Shown here one piece after another: positions 45,603-58,422 of a stretch of 64,000 nucleotides of DNA (position 1 is its first letter; each line of letters begins with the position of its first letter). The notes beneath the pieces are model-generated. The model was given only the letters and a program-made list of their open reading frames with translations, was not told the origin of the DNA and did not search any database. This stretch comes from Allolobophora icterica (taxonomy: Eukaryota > Annelida > Clitellata > Crassiclitellata > Lumbricidae). The stretch is from positions 73,960,736 to 74,024,735 of the forward strand of contig OY744604.1 of the NCBI GenBank assembly GCA_963556255.1, written 5' to 3'. The position numbers and the translations under genes were made by a program.

Positions 45603-46499
45603 CTGTTAAGAATGTTCAAAAACCGACATTAATTGAATGTCTCGACAACATTGTAATAATTTACCCCAGTATAGTACTGGAGTCCTGAATACATGCACTG
45701 ATGCTAGGAAATTACGATTGACAGTCCAGCATGTTAACCACTAACTATTGAGCACCAGTTACATATATGCTCGCATTATTGGCAATTGTCATATTTTCAA
45801 TAAGTGTATCTAAAGAAATAAAATAAAATAATTAGATTAGTTGTGTGGATAATTAGAAATTAATACAGACTTTGATTAGACGTTAAATTTGTTGAAAACA
45901 TTTTATGTCCACGAAAGTTTACTTAACTTAATATTGTTATTTTTCAGCTTAAAATATAATTTGCTCAAACGATTACTAGAATAAAATAAAAATCGAAAAA
46001 CCTTCCATTGCTTCATATGCGAAAGCGATAATCCTATTTAAAATGTGAAATAAAATTATAGAATTAAATAAATTTGTAGTGATTGCTATTAGAAGTGTAT
46101 TTTTGCGTACATGCATTAACAGTATTGGCTGAATTGTACGATTTATATAAAATGCTTGTTTCTTTAGATGTAAAATAATTAGACTGAATCAAAAAATAAA
46201 AATTTCGTATAACTTATTGACAAAATGTTTTGTTTAATAGTTCTAACTTTCGCAAAAATCTTTAGCTATACGGTAGACATTATTGGCCTGTTTCAAACTT
46301 ATCTTTCTTATTGAAGATATGAAGACGCGAGAGCATCGCACACTTTCTTGGAGCTAAACAGAAATCTTGATTTAAAAAGTTTTATTCCACTAATGCTGGT
46401 TGGACACGTAACCTGTTGACATTTTTATAGATTTTTGGACGATACAATAATTGTTTGAAATTTTTAATTAATCAACTATAAGTCTTTGAGTAACCTTAC
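45603..46499. other. Intron between SRCR and CUB exons
   Basis: About 900 bp of AT-rich intron. No gene or repeat recognised. Confidence 0.6.
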
Positions 46500-46672
46500 T
46501 TATATTGCTACAAGTGATTGAGACGTCTTCACTGTGGTTGCAGTAGTGTAAACCAAATGGACTATGATAACATCTGTCGATTCCATATTCTGTTCCAGTA
46601 CATCTGATATAACCCAACCATATTTGTCCGGTTCCAGCGCCATGACGATTGCCGATAAATGCACCGACGTAT
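46500..46672 (-). CDS. SRCR domain 2, C-terminal half-exon
   Basis: A 173-nt minus-strand exon with acceptor TATTTGACCAG and donor GTAAGG. It encodes YVGAFIGNRHGAGTGQIWL, then YIRCTGTEYGIDRC, and NHSEDVSITCSN. The half-domain has four cysteines. With two in the N-terminal half this gives six, and together with the two-exon structure that marks a group A SRCR domain. It starts in phase 2, matching the donor at 50554, and ends in phase 1, matching the CUB exon. Confidence 0.93.
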
Positions 46673-47289
46673 CTGGTCAAATACAATGTAATATAACAGC
46701 CATTTGTTTAAGTTTAAATGACCATTTTTATTAATTGCGTGTATCTGTAGTAGTTTGACTCTAGACAATATTCATTTATCTCTCATATGGTTAAACATAT
46801 TGTAGATTCAATAGATTGCTGTTTTGCATATAGGGCCTACGCATATCTAAGACTTATATGTGTATTTAAAAGCACTTAGGGAATAAAAGGGCCTAATTGC
46901 AATACAAACTAGATGTTAGACCTATATAATATGCGATACTAGGTATAGAGAATACTCTTAGAGATTCGTCAGTCGAGTTATATAAAAATACAAAATTCTG
47001 TAATGTCTAAATCCTTTGGAGAACGAAAGTCGTAGTTGGTCGCTTGCTACTTCGTTGGCGCGAGCGAAAATCGTATATATCCAATAGTTCTTCAAATGAA
47101 TGTATCAGATAGCACATTCAGAGAGTCGTATTACACAGATTTTGGGTGAGACGTAAACCCAATACAACAATTTGTGAAACGATTTTCATTCCCAGTAGGA
47201 TATGATATCGATAACTGTGGTGAACTCATGACGAAGCACTCGGGTCTTCACCGGTGTTACTTGTGATGAACAGTGGAGCTATACCTCTG

Positions 47290-49389
47290 ACTCCCTGAGC
47301 CGCAATTATTCTGGTTAACGGCTGGCTTAAGCAAATTTACGGCTGTTTTTTCAGCTAGCCGTAAACGTGCATAAACAACCTTTTTCGGCTATAAGTGCAT
47401 CCGGCAAAAATCCCGGCTTGAAACATAGTTCGGTCAAAAATTATATAGACTATAGATAGTTTCCGACGAACTTTACAAATGGCGGACATAGTTTCAGTCG
47501 ACAGATTTGTCAATGCCGTGACTGTTCGAAACTTTCAGTTTAATCACTATTATTAACTCTAGGGGAGAGTTGCCCCAATTGGACCGTTGCCTTGATTGGA
47601 CCACAGCCGATTTACACCCTAGGCCTAGATACCCATTTAACTTCGTTTCAACTGTTGTATTCTTGCGCAGTTGAATATTGATCGTATCGACGTAGGCAGT
47701 TTTATGGAATACTAAACATTTATTAAATGGCGGTTAAAACTCTATTTCATGTAGTTCTGATCTATTTTTAGCCGTACCCGACAACGAGGATATACATTTA
47801 AGATCAGCTTTTAAAAATTCAATCAAATTTGTTTTAGTTATAGCCAGGTTTCATGTTTGAGCGACACTAAGTGTTTTTAGGCTACGACTGACGTGGGTTG
47901 AACTATCGCAGTGTAAGCAAAAGTAGTCCGTGTTGCCTGGAATGGACCACACTTAGTTTCCTGAATTGGACCGATAATTTGAGGTGGTTATTTATATAAT
48001 AATAAGTTCCTTTGGCTTGTATTATGTCGAACAACATTCTCTTTCAGTTGTATATGTAGATGTCAACGAGTAAAAAAATGCGGGGACTGCTTGATGATGA
48101 TGTGTTCCTCTGTGCAAACTGTGTGCAATTCCTCTAAGTAGGCCCCTATTAATTAGTAAGTGTTAGACTCAAATGGTTGTAACTAAGCATTAATAAAAGA
48201 CTTAACTAATCATTTAGTCGTAATTAAGTAGTCTATAGTTAACTATGTATAGTCTATATATAACTAGTGATTCTGACAATGTACACCTAATTAGTTTACT
48301 GGCAGTGGATATATTAGTCATAATTATATTAAGTTGATTTCTACTACTTTTATAGTATTTTGACAGTTAGATACAGACGCCTTTATTGTATGTTATAGAC
48401 AATTAGTGTTTTAAAACGTTTAAAGTGTTTTTTATTGCACATTATCTTTGAAAAACGTCTTTAAAATAATATGTCCCATTCAGGGCAACTGGTCCAATCA
48501 AGGACACCATGTGGTCCATTTAAGGAAACAGGTTGCCTTGATTGGATTTATTGGAGCTCAAGTTGTTTTATTGTTAACAATACGCAATTAGCAATAATCC
48601 AACCCGCTATTAAGTTTTAGCTGTAATTTTAGCTGTAATTTTACCGTCAACAATATCATAAACAGCAACAACGACGCATCGTAGAATATTTAACATTGAA
48701 TATAAAACCGGAGTAGAACTCGGAATATATGCTAGCCATGAAATAACTCTCAGTTGTGATTATAAAGTTTGCACTGGCAGAGTTAATGCAGCCTGCACTC
48801 TTCTAGAGACAGCCATCAGTAATAATCTGCTGCGGATGGCTTGTCGACATCACATGTTTAAAATCCTGTTGTCTGATGCATTCTTATTTTGCCGTGGTCA
48901 AGTTTGTCAATAAACTGGGCCTGACAATCTGCTCCATGTGATTTCAAGATATATGGTCCAACCTGTACCATCGCCAACCAAAGTCTCCACAAATGCCATT
49001 GATGTCTGCATCTGACAAAGTGAGGGAGTTCATTACTGAACAGCTTCAACTTGGCCATTCTCGAGATGATTATTAAGAATGTCTCCAACTCGCGGCATCC
49101 ATGGTTGGATTGGACAGTTCGGCAGCGGTTCGCAAACATGGTGCTCTTCACAGAGCGCGTTGCATGGCGAAGGCAATAAATTGAATTGCCTTTTGATGGA
49201 AACAAATTATTTTCCAGCTGACTGCCCGTGAATTTCAGGTCATCCAAGGATTTAACAGATTTGTTGTCAACATCTACATCCACTTGTGGTTGTCGTGTCG
49301 AGTCGCTGCTGATGCTTGATGTTGCTGCTCTGCAGACCACAGGTCTGAGGGTGATACAGCGTCATTCTTGGTACCTAAGCCAAGAGCTA
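47290..49389. other. Insertion within unit 2, mostly unassigned
   Basis: Sequence absent from the other unit copies. It contains repeated GATTGGACC and GTTGCC motifs in both senses (47565-47610, 47935-47990, 48485-48550), suggesting a decayed DNA element. A 160-codon minus-strand frame at 48858-49340 matches nothing I recognise and is not called as a gene. Confidence 0.4.
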
Positions 49390-49740
49390 GTGACCCTCTC
49401 TTTGCTCTCTCAGCATCTGTCTTCTTTCTTCTCTTTCTTTCTTCTCTTCCATCAGTTTCCCGACGATGAGGCTCTTATGAAGTTTCTCCATAGTGTTCTG
49501 TCTCTGACAGTTTCGCGCACCATGGTTAAGTCCGTGCCTTTGCTCTTCAAGTCTTCCTTGACATTGTCCATCCATGTTTTTCGTGGTCTCCCTCTACTTC
49601 TCTCTCCCTCGATCTGCCATGCAGGGCTGCGACTGGTAATCTGCTGTTTACTGAAGAGAAAGCACAGCTTATCTCAACCAATGAAAGACGATCGAGGATT
49701 GCACGTGGTTCAGTATCTTCCACGGACAATAACGGAATTA
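49390..49740 (-). mobile_element. LINE C-terminal fragment, minus strand
   Basis: Minus-strand frames give RGRPRKTWMDNVKEDLKSK and TVRDRTLWRNFIRASSSGN followed by a stop. This is a common C-terminal end of endonuclease-type LINE polyproteins. Confidence 0.72.
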
Positions 49741-50553
49741 TGTATTTCTCGAAGCTTCTTCCGAACTACCGCCATTGACGACAGTTTTCTCGATATTTCA
49801 GTTGAAGAGTGGCCCAAAAGCCAATCACATAAGATCGCTTCTGAGTTTGTTAATAACTTGGTGGTGTGTGAATGAGAGTGCTGAACGTTGTGTTGCTCTT
49901 ATACAGTATGTAACAGTTTGTGGTTCAACAATAGCGACAAACAGAAACAGTTTCTTCTACAAGTTGTTGAAAAAATAGGCATGACTTTTCTAGGTGCAAT
50001 CGTGACAATCTTGTAGACATGTAGAAAGTAGATTGTAGAACTGAAGAACTAAGGCGCTGAAGGTGTAATCAGTGATGAAGAATAAGCATATGAAGGTGTG
50101 GAGGAGCTGAAACTATTGCTTGTTGCATCATGATTATCAAGGATTTGTACTGATGATTACTCCTAACGATTGCAAAAGTCCAAAAAATCTTAAAATTTTT
50201 TCAGTTTTTGTATTACTTGATCGTAAAACCATACCTATGTATCCAATGAAGTTACATACTTGTAGATTCTACAATTTAAGAGCTTTCAAATGGTGTTTAA
50301 CATGTTATCATGGAACCCAAGGTTGATGTCTAAAAGCGTTTAGAAATTGGACATGTCGGGTGCAAATTATGCCAATTTTGGGGAAATGTGAGAGTCTTGG
50401 GGACCTCTAAATACTTTTAAAATGTCATAATATTTTGCAGGTGTTATTATGGGACCATAAAGAAACTTTTTAGAGGGACTGCATATAAATATTTAACAAT
50501 TTTTTTGACACTCTAGTACATATGCATAAAGTTAATGAAAGACTTCCAATCAC

Positions 50554-50701
50554 CCAAAACCGAGACTCGCACAAGCCACTCTGGCGTTGGCATTTGTAAA
50601 TTCTTCACCGCATACAGTTCCCCAGAAGCCACTGTAGTTGATCTCCAGTCGTCCCTCAGTTGAATTGGAAAACCGTGTATTATTCAGCCGTACGCCGAGT
50701 G
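50554..50701 (-). CDS. SRCR domain 2, N-terminal half-exon
   Basis: A 148-nt minus-strand exon with acceptor TGATTTTAG and donor GTGATT. It encodes VRLNNTRFSNSTEGRLEI, then WGTVCGEEF and [10 protein letters not shown]. Phases are 1 at the start and 2 at the end, so it joins 46500-46672. The usual DD after the first cysteine is replaced by GEE, which may affect cation or ligand binding. Confidence 0.93.
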
Positions 50702-51570
50702 CTAAAATCAGTTTCCAAGACAATAATTTTCTTAGCTTAAATGTTTTACATTATTACTAAGGCATACTTAAAACCATGAACATCTATAATACTAAGTAGC
50801 ATGAAAAGCTTATTTAATACGCCTTCAAGTGGATGACTACCAACATCTAGCTTATAAGACAGGCTAAGTGGATGAATGCCGACATCTAGATTATGGAACA
50901 AGTGGTTGTATACCAACATCTACCTTATAGGATTAGTGGATGACTGCCAACATATAGCTTGGAGGATAAGAAAAAACTCATAAGTTTTTACTTGTATTTC
51001 GTCTTAGCTAACAAGAGCAGAATATCTTTGGTATTAGGCCTACACTTGTTAATAAGCCAGTAAAGAATCTCATCTAGGAAAGGCCTGCTAAACCTACCAC
51101 GGAAATTGAGGGAATCATTTTCCAGGATAAAAATATAGTCCTACCTCAAACTGAAACATCTAGGGCCTGCGAATTATCTTTCAGGTCAAATGCTGTCAAG
51201 TAATCACAGCAAAATTAATATTTGCCGAAGAAGAGAAATTGCAGAACACTTTCGTTGTGACAATAATCATCTCACGATAGCAGTAGGATAATCGACACTC
51301 TGCAAGTTCTTTTGCGTTACTTTGTCAACGACTTCAACTGAGCGAATCTTCGAAACTGGTCAGGTCAGTTCATGGTCTCCGACATAAAATTGGTTTGACG
51401 ACAAAAATGTAACCGCATTTCTCGGGAATGCGGAGTGACTATTCTTCCAAGAAGCCAATAACCCGTAGGTCTACTTATTCCGGATTGATAATACCCACCA
51501 CATGTACGGTGATTAAGAGTTCTCTATTTTGTGAAGTCAATTCGCACAGCCACTTTTTCAGTCAGCTGTA

Positions 51571-52631
51571 TCCGACAATTGGGTGTGCATTTAGTGGGTA
51601 GTCGTAGACATGTAACATTCGATGTTGATCCTTTGAAGTGGTCGTTCTACCGGGCATGTAATTGTATTGCATTTCATGCTTTTAATTTTGATGAAATTTT
51701 ACGTCTCTACTTACAAAAGACCTACTCCTTGCCCCTTTGATCTATGCCCTCCCTACCTTGACTTTATCAGCAAGACAATCTAATTGAATGTATGCTGAAA
51801 TTCTGGGATCGTCTTATATTCGGGTCTAAGAAATGATAAAGTGTTAAAAGTGCCATTAATGGACTGGGCAGGCTGAATTTTACTATTATTGCTATGTACG
51901 TCGTAATATAATGTAATGTCCTCTGTCAGTAAATAACTAAGCGTAGTACACGGTCAGGGATCTTCGTGTGGTCGCAAAAATCCTATGTGGCAGAGGAATA
52001 AGACGTACACAGGATTGAGTTTTCAAGTCCCAGGGAGATCGAATCCTAACCTCTGGTTCCTTGTAGCAAGACCTTGGTTTAAAAATGAGGCGCTCGCTCC
52101 TGCGTACGGTACTTTGAGAGGCCAGGACTTCCTGAGAGTTACCTTCATCACGCAAAAGTGACCCCTCCCTCGCCTGTGGTCATGTGAAGAGGCGCGACGA
52201 CGGGATAGGTCGTAACCGTATGTGACACAACAGGGTTCGTTTTGGATTCTGCGACCAGCTTGGTTACTTCCGAATCTTCGTCTTTCTCCATTTACAGCCT
52301 ACTTAAGTCTCCCTTCCAGTTCCCTAATGTTTGTCCCTGGCGCTTCATAAATGACCGTTGTTCAGCCTCTTGGCGCTTCATAAATAACCGTTTTTCAGTC
52401 CTTGGCGATCCAAGGCGGCTTCCTGTAAGTCCATAAATATCCTTTGTTCCGCAGCCATGGTTCCGAGACCTTCTAAAACAAAATCCAGCGCCGAGCTTGG
52501 CCTGGATTGGTGCGAAACAGGATTTCTCCTTACAGACTTACAAACAAAATCTAAACGGGCAAACAGATGGACGATAGAATAATTGTTTGAAATTGTTAAT
52601 TAATATACTATAATTCTTTGAGTAAGCTTAC
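51571..52631. other. Intron with possible SINE relic
   Basis: A block at about 51940-52200 has AGGGAGATCGAATCC, resembling a tRNA B-box, and may be a decayed SINE on either strand. At 52335-52400 a 34-bp segment containing TTGGCGCTTCATAAAT is tandemly repeated twice. No exon seen. Confidence 0.4.
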
Positions 52632-52804
52632 TTATATTGCTACAGGTGACGGAAACGTCCTGATTGTGGTTGCAGTTGTGGGAACCAAAAGTCCTGTGAT
52701 TACATCTGTCGATTCCATATTCTGTTCCAGCACATCTCACATCATCCAACCATATATGACCGGTTCCAGCTCCATGACGATTGCCGATAAATGAACCGAT
52801 GTAA
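52632..52804 (-). CDS. SRCR domain 1, C-terminal half-exon
   Basis: A 173-nt minus-strand exon with acceptor TTTTTGACCAG and donor GTAAGC. It encodes YIGSFIGNRHGAGTGHIWL, DDVRCAGTEYGIDRC and NHNQDVSVTCSN, with four cysteines as in the paralogous exon at 46500-46672. It joins 58423-58570 in phase 2 and ends in phase 1, matching the SRCR exon at 50701. Confidence 0.93.
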
Positions 52805-55104
52805 CTGGTCAAAAACAATAGAATCTCTACAATATAATTCCCGATGTCCGTCTGTTATATGACATGGACTAATTGTCGCCAACCCAATATCGCGCCTCAT
52901 ATCCGCCAGCCAACGGCTATGGTCAGTGAGGGAGGCCTGGAGGGAGAGAGGGCCTACCTCCATGCCTGATTCCAGCCAACGGCTGGCGTCAGTCACGCCG
53001 GTTAAGTAAGCCATGCACCTGTACGTTGTGACATTGTAGGCAGCAAAGTGACGGACTGTCGAATGATACTGTTGACTCTGTACTGTTGTCTAACAGTTGT
53101 CTTTACAGTTTACGTGTTTGAGTAAGTGTTTACTTTTAGTGTTTAATAATACTGACAATTTTTTTAGATTTAAGGATGGATGCAAACGATAAAAGCCAAG
53201 TCCGCTGAATATGAAACGTAGGGGTTTTAATAGTCGGCGCGACTGCTGCAGAGCTGGCTGACGAGGCGGACGATCGACTATTTGCAGCAATAAGAACAAA
53301 CGAAATGGATGTTCTTCATAGACTTTCCCCCCCCCCACGCCGACCCCATTCATGGTATGAGCTAAGACCAAGACCACATGATTTCCTCCTCCCGTTAAAG
53401 ATGATAGTAATTTCATATCTGGAGATTCTGGAGTATTATTTTAAACATCTACTGAACAATGTACCTATGATTCCTATTCTAGCCTTACCTCAAATTATAT
53501 TATATTGCCTAAAGTCATAATTTCCTAACTACTTATGTACAGTGCGTCTGATTTGAAAATAGTAGGCGGGTTGAAAATCGATTGCGCTCGATCGAGTAGG
53601 CGAGCGATGCGCGGTCGACCTCGGGACCTTTTGCATACAGCGTATTTTTTTGCATCGTATTCGTTGGTATAGCTGCATATACTAATCATCTAATAGGCCT
53701 ATCTCAATTCAGTTCTGTTATCCATCCTGCATCATAGTTGTAATAAGTTTTAGCGTGCTACTTGGCTATAATTAATTATTACAGTAACAGTATTACTGTA
53801 TTCCCGGACAGTAGTTGAACAAACTGAATCACTTATTTCAATATTTTCTTATGAATAGAACTGAAAAGAGTAACGGAAGCTGCACAATAACCACCAATTA
53901 AACAATCACATTTACTGCAACATTATCTGTAGCTCACTAATGTTCTCGCATCACACACTGACACATTCAATCACTATCACTGTCAGTGGGTGGCATTATG
54001 GGCTATGCCATAATATTTTATTCTGCCATGTCAATGTCACCTGCATCAAAATAGTCATCACTTGAGTCTGAATGATCCGTTTCATGATCAGACCTGCCAT
54101 TGGCATCCTCATCAGAAGTGGCTCATCATCACAAGCGTCGGATAGCAAGTCATCAGGCTTGCTGTCTGAAGCGCCGACACTGCTCGAGATTGCTGAAACC
54201 TTTGCTGGTGGTTGGGAACAGGCACCGCTATCGATGCCACTGAGAATCAACTTACGGCGACTTAACATGTATGTGTTTGACTGTGTCGTTTATCAAGTCT
54301 TCACGTTCTTTCTCCAACCACGCTAGGTGGTTTTCAAGGGTCAACAACAAGTCTGCCAGTGTGCTGTGACCCATAGACAGTCTTTGATCAGACAGCAATG
54401 AAGTGAGGAAACTGAAGCATGATTGGACGAACCCGTTGCTAACTCCCATCGCCATGACCATATCAACCAGAATGCAGATAGGGGCTTATTGGCAGTTCTG
54501 AACGACGGCAACGTAGTATGCACTGCTGAGACAGATTTGTTGTCATAATATCGCACTATGCGCCTAAGGGGTTTTAGTTCAGTGGCCAGCAAAAGGTAAG
54601 TAAACTGAAGTAATCTCAATAAGGTACATAAAATAATGGTCTAGCTCCAGGTTCGTCTATCGTCTTGGAGTCTAACTCAAACTCAACGATCGAGCGACGA
54701 CTGTCACCGACGGTGAGAACCCTTCGGCTAAATCGCTCGCCGGTATCTTTGCTAGGCGAGCGACCAAGAAGAGCGAACGATCTTTAATCAAACGCTCTGC
54801 TTATGTAGCCTACTATTATTTATGATAATTAGTTGTAATCTGTTACAAATTACGACCTTGTCAACTTGCTTTTGAGAATAAACGAAATGGATTGATTGAT
54901 TGATTGATTGATATAATGTGCAACTATTAATAAAGCACACGGACTCTCATTCGAACGATGATAACAATTTAGATTACGTTTTTTGACATTTTTATTCTCA
55001 AGCACATTGAAGTTACTAAACTAAATTTACATACCGTGATTTTTCACGGGTTACAGCTAGTGTAATAATTATTTGTTAAACTTTGTTATATACTTCTGAA
55101 ACTT
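52805..55104. other. Insertion in the SRCR 1 intron, partly unassigned
   Basis: Sequence absent from unit 2. It holds a LINE tail (53215-53410), clusters of GCTCGATCGAGTAGGCGAGCGA-like words near 53580 and their relatives near 54690-54780, and a TGAT run at 54890-54910. Minus-strand frames at 53996-54461 (with a LLLTLENHLAWLEKEREDL segment) look protein-like but match no family I know. Confidence 0.4.
53215..53410 (+). mobile_element. LINE C-terminal tail, plus strand
   Basis: A frame containing DEADDRLFAAIRTN, VLHRLSPPP and YELRPRPHDFLLPL is the usual end of a LINE polyprotein. It is homologous to the minus-strand tail at 27740-27930. Confidence 0.72.
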
Positions 55105-55888
55105 AGAATGACCACTGTTATTAAATGCGTGTATCTGTAGTAGTTCGACTCTAAATAATATTCATCTATTTCTTATATGGTTTAACATACTGTAGATTTA
55201 ACAGATTGCTGTTTTACATAATACGCATATCTAAATGCGTATTTAAAAGCACTTTGGGAATAAAAAATATGGCCTAATAGCAATACAAACTAGATATATA
55301 ATATGCGATATTAGGCATGGAGAATATTGTTAGAGATTCGCCTGTCGAGTTATCTAAACAGAGACAACAGTCTTGAATGTCTAAATCGGCGCCGTAACAA
55401 AAGCGCGGAGGAGAAATGCGCGCCGACAAAAGCGCGCCGACAAAAGCACGCAATGAAAACAACCCCGACAAATGCGCGCAAGACAAAAGCGCGCAAATAA
55501 AAAAATTATTGTTTGTTAATTGTCAATAACGTACCGCCTAACTTCATAGATAGGCTACCCCTCAGTAGTAAGTATACAGGCTACAGCCATAGACCCGTGG
55601 AAGTGAAAAGCAATTAACGTCCAATTAGAGCATTAACGAGTAAGACCGTATATCAATTATTTGCATAGCATCCACTAATTTTCTTTCATGTGTTTTCTCA
55701 TTTTCAAATCTGTGATGTTTCCTAGCTTTACTTGTATCAAGGAATCTCGAAGACTATTCTTTCATGTATTGTTTTCTTTAATTCTTTCATGACTTCTCGA
55801 TTTGATCCATGATCGCGATCCGGTTGGCTCATTTCTTGTATGTATAAATAGGACACAAATTCATTAGTTTCGTACAAAAAGAATTGCC

Positions 55889-56082
55889 ATGGAGAGAACG
55901 ACATCGCAGAAGCAGAAGGATCATCACTTGCATGCTGGATATAGGCTTCGGAGGGACAGAGTTTTGGCTGATGGGAGCACCTCATGGAGATGTGCAAAGC
56001 GCGATTGTCCTGGGCGTATAAAAGTAAGTCTGGCTGATGATGTGGTTGTTGTGACTGCCCACAAAAAGCTAATGTTTTTCAT
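55889..56082 (+). pseudogene. FLYWCH-type zinc finger remnant of MULE transposase
   Basis: A short frame with GYRLRRDRVLADGSTSWRC, AKRDCPGRI and VVVTAHKK. The WRC...C...H pattern and Y/R-rich start fit a FLYWCH zinc finger, a DNA-binding module at the N-terminus of many animal MULE transposases. The catalytic domain is missing; the frame runs into the terminal array. Confidence 0.62.
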
Positions 56083-56185
56083 TGTCAAGTCCTGCGCGCT
56101 TTTGTCGGCGCGCATTTGTCCTGCACGCATTTGTTACGGCGCGCATTTGTCGGCGCGCTTTTGTCGGCGCATTTGTCCTGCGCGC

Positions 56186-57854
56186 TTCTCGACATCTCCG
56201 CCGCATTCGACACCATTGATCACAACCTCCTTCTTCAACGACTATCTTCTTGGTTTGGCGTCTCTGGCACTGCTCTACTCTGGTTCCAGTCCTACTTGTC
56301 TTCTCGATCCTTCTCTGTTAAAGCCTTCACCTACTGCTCACAACCCCTCCCTCTTTCCTGTGGTGTCCCTCAAGGCTCCGTCCTAGGTCCACTACTTTTC
56401 ATCCTTTATACCACTCCTTTAAGTCATCTCATAGAATCCTGCTCTGTCGACCACCATCTCTATGCAGATGACACCCAAATCTTCATGTCCTTCTCCCCAT
56501 GCTCTTTTTCCACCGCCATCGCACAACTACTCAACGTGGTCAACCTTATTTCACAGTGGATGTCATCCAATCTTCTCTGCCTTAACCCTTCCAAAACCGA
56601 ATTCATCATTTTAGGCCTTCCTGACCAAATCAAGAAAATCCCTGATCCTTCCATAAACCTTTCGACTAACTCATCGTCACTCACCTTCACCTCTGACTCC
56701 CCTGTTCGCAATCTTGGTGTTATTTTTGATCCACACCTCTCCTTCTCTAACCACATCTCCAACCTCTCGCGCTCCTGCGTCATGCACTTTCGTGACCTCC
56801 GACGCATACGACCCATGCTTGACCTTAAAACTGCCTCCACCATTGCTACCTCCATTGTTCATTCGAAGCTTGATTACTGCAATTCTCTTTTCCTCAACCT
56901 TGAATCCACTCAAATCAAGCGTCTACAGCTTATCCAAAACTCGCTAGCCAGAGCTGTCACTAGAACGCCCAAACATCATCATATCACTCCCATCCTTAAA
57001 TCACTCCATTGGTTAAAAACCCCAGAGCGAATCCACTACAAAGTCCTACCACTAACCTACAACTCCCTACAATATTGCCAACCCAAATACCTTCGTGATC
57101 TCTACACCATTCAGACAACCCGCTCAACCCGATCATCGTCCTATCTCAGTCTTTCTCGACCCCCAGTCACTACTCACCTCAAGTTGTCCAACCGAGTCAT
57201 TTCCATCACAGCACCACGCCTCTGGAATGATCTCCCCCTGAATTTCGCAGTTTCTTGGTGCCTCCATCATCATTGCAACCCGTCCTTCATCTCCATCCTC
57301 ATGTTCCTCTATCTATCACCCCTTGGCTTTCCACTCAAAACTGAAGTCTAACCTTTTCAAATACTCCTACCCTGACTCATCTGATCCTCCGCCTTCCGAT
57401 TCTTCTCGCCGTAAACGACACCCGCCTTGACAGCTGCTCTGCCTTACCTGATCTGGTACCCTGGAAATCGGACTTGGACCTCTTTTGTACTACTCTCTGT
57501 AAACCCCCTTTTGATTTGGTTTGGCCTCCTGGAATTTGGACTTGGACCTCTTTTGGACCACTCTCTGGAAACCCACTGACCTGGTACTCTGGAAATCGGA
57601 CTTGGACCTCTTTTGGACTACTCTCTGGAAACCCCCTTTTGATTTGGTTTGGCCTCCTTGAATTTGGACTTGGACCTCTTTTGGACCACTCTCTGGAAAC
57701 CCCCTGACCTGGTACTCTGGAAATCGGACTTGGACCTCTTTTGGACTACTCCCTGGAAGCCCCTCTGATCTGACGTAGCGCTCGTGAATAGGCTGGTGCC
57801 CTGCGCTTGGCCTTCGAGTGGCGCTTTAGAAGTTTGGAGAATACGATTACGATT
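56186..57854 (+). mobile_element. 5'-truncated L2/CR1 LINE, second copy
   Basis: Closely similar to 41815-43471. It starts abruptly at CTTCTCGACATCTCC in the RT domain, keeps an open frame through [14 protein letters not shown] and YADDTQIF to the C-terminal tail, and ends with the GGAAATCGGACTTGGACC repeats and a short ATTACG repeat. The long open RT frame (to 57351) makes this copy younger than the one at 39840. Confidence 0.9.
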
Positions 57855-58422
57855 TTGTCGGGTTACCGTCTAAATCGTGTGTAGAGAGAAAACGGATTTC
57901 GTTTGTATTGCGCTGAGCAGAAATCGTTTACAAAAGTCTTGAGTTGAGTGGAAACAGTCAGTCACATGAAACCCTCAACGAACCGTATTTTCATAGGCCT
58001 CGGACAAATTCAAACTGCTAGATCAATACTCGTGGATTGATCTTTGTGTACAATAAGACATGTGAGATCGAATGATTCCGATCAATTCATGACGAAGCGC
58101 TATGGGTTTTGGCCGGTGTAACGGGTGATGAACAGTGGAGCAGAGCAGTTTATCTTCAGATAAGCTTTCTATACTTAGGCCTACTATCCGCTCAAATGCT
58201 TTGACAATTGCAAGTTTTCTTTAAGTATTTCTGTTGCTGAGTACATCTGACTTAGGTGGTTCTCGCGATTTCCCCTGCTGAACTTCCTAATTTTTATCAC
58301 GAAAACATGTTATTTTTGCAATATTAAAGCCACCTATGCACCAGCATGTCATAATACGTGAAGCAAGTGCTAAAAAGTATAACAGTACATATACAGAAAG
58401 TTAACGAAAGACTTGCAATCAC

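Larger units (their letters stand above)
46690..51570. repeat. Duplicated intron unit, copy 2
   Basis: Homologous to copy 1 (46960-47290 to 20-370; 50520-51570 to 1700-3280) and to copy 3 (46710-46960 to 55110-55330). The middle part (about 47290-50500) is not shared and consists of later insertions, including a LINE tail. Confidence 0.8.
55388..57867. mobile_element. MULE-like element with FLYWCH remnant, 9-bp duplication
   Basis: GTCTAAATC is duplicated at 55379-55387 and 57868-57876. The pre-insertion site is visible in unit 2 (GTCTAAATCC at about 47005). Left end GGCGCCGTAACAAAAG and right end TTTTGTCGGGTTACC are loosely inverted. Both ends contain GC-rich arrays of GCGCGCCGACAAAAG and CGCGCATTTGTCGG, opposite in sense. 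A FLYWCH-type zinc finger frame lies inside and a truncated LINE has inserted in the right array. Confidence 0.82.

Noticed and set aside
48858..49875. Frames of 160 and 215 codons on opposite strands
   Set aside because: They overlap each other; the plus-strand frame is antisense to a LINE tail and the minus-strand one lacks recognisable domains.
53996..54619. Minus-strand frames with protein-like composition
   Set aside because: Not called as a gene: overlapping frames, no splice context or family recognised; noted in the feature for the surrounding insertion.
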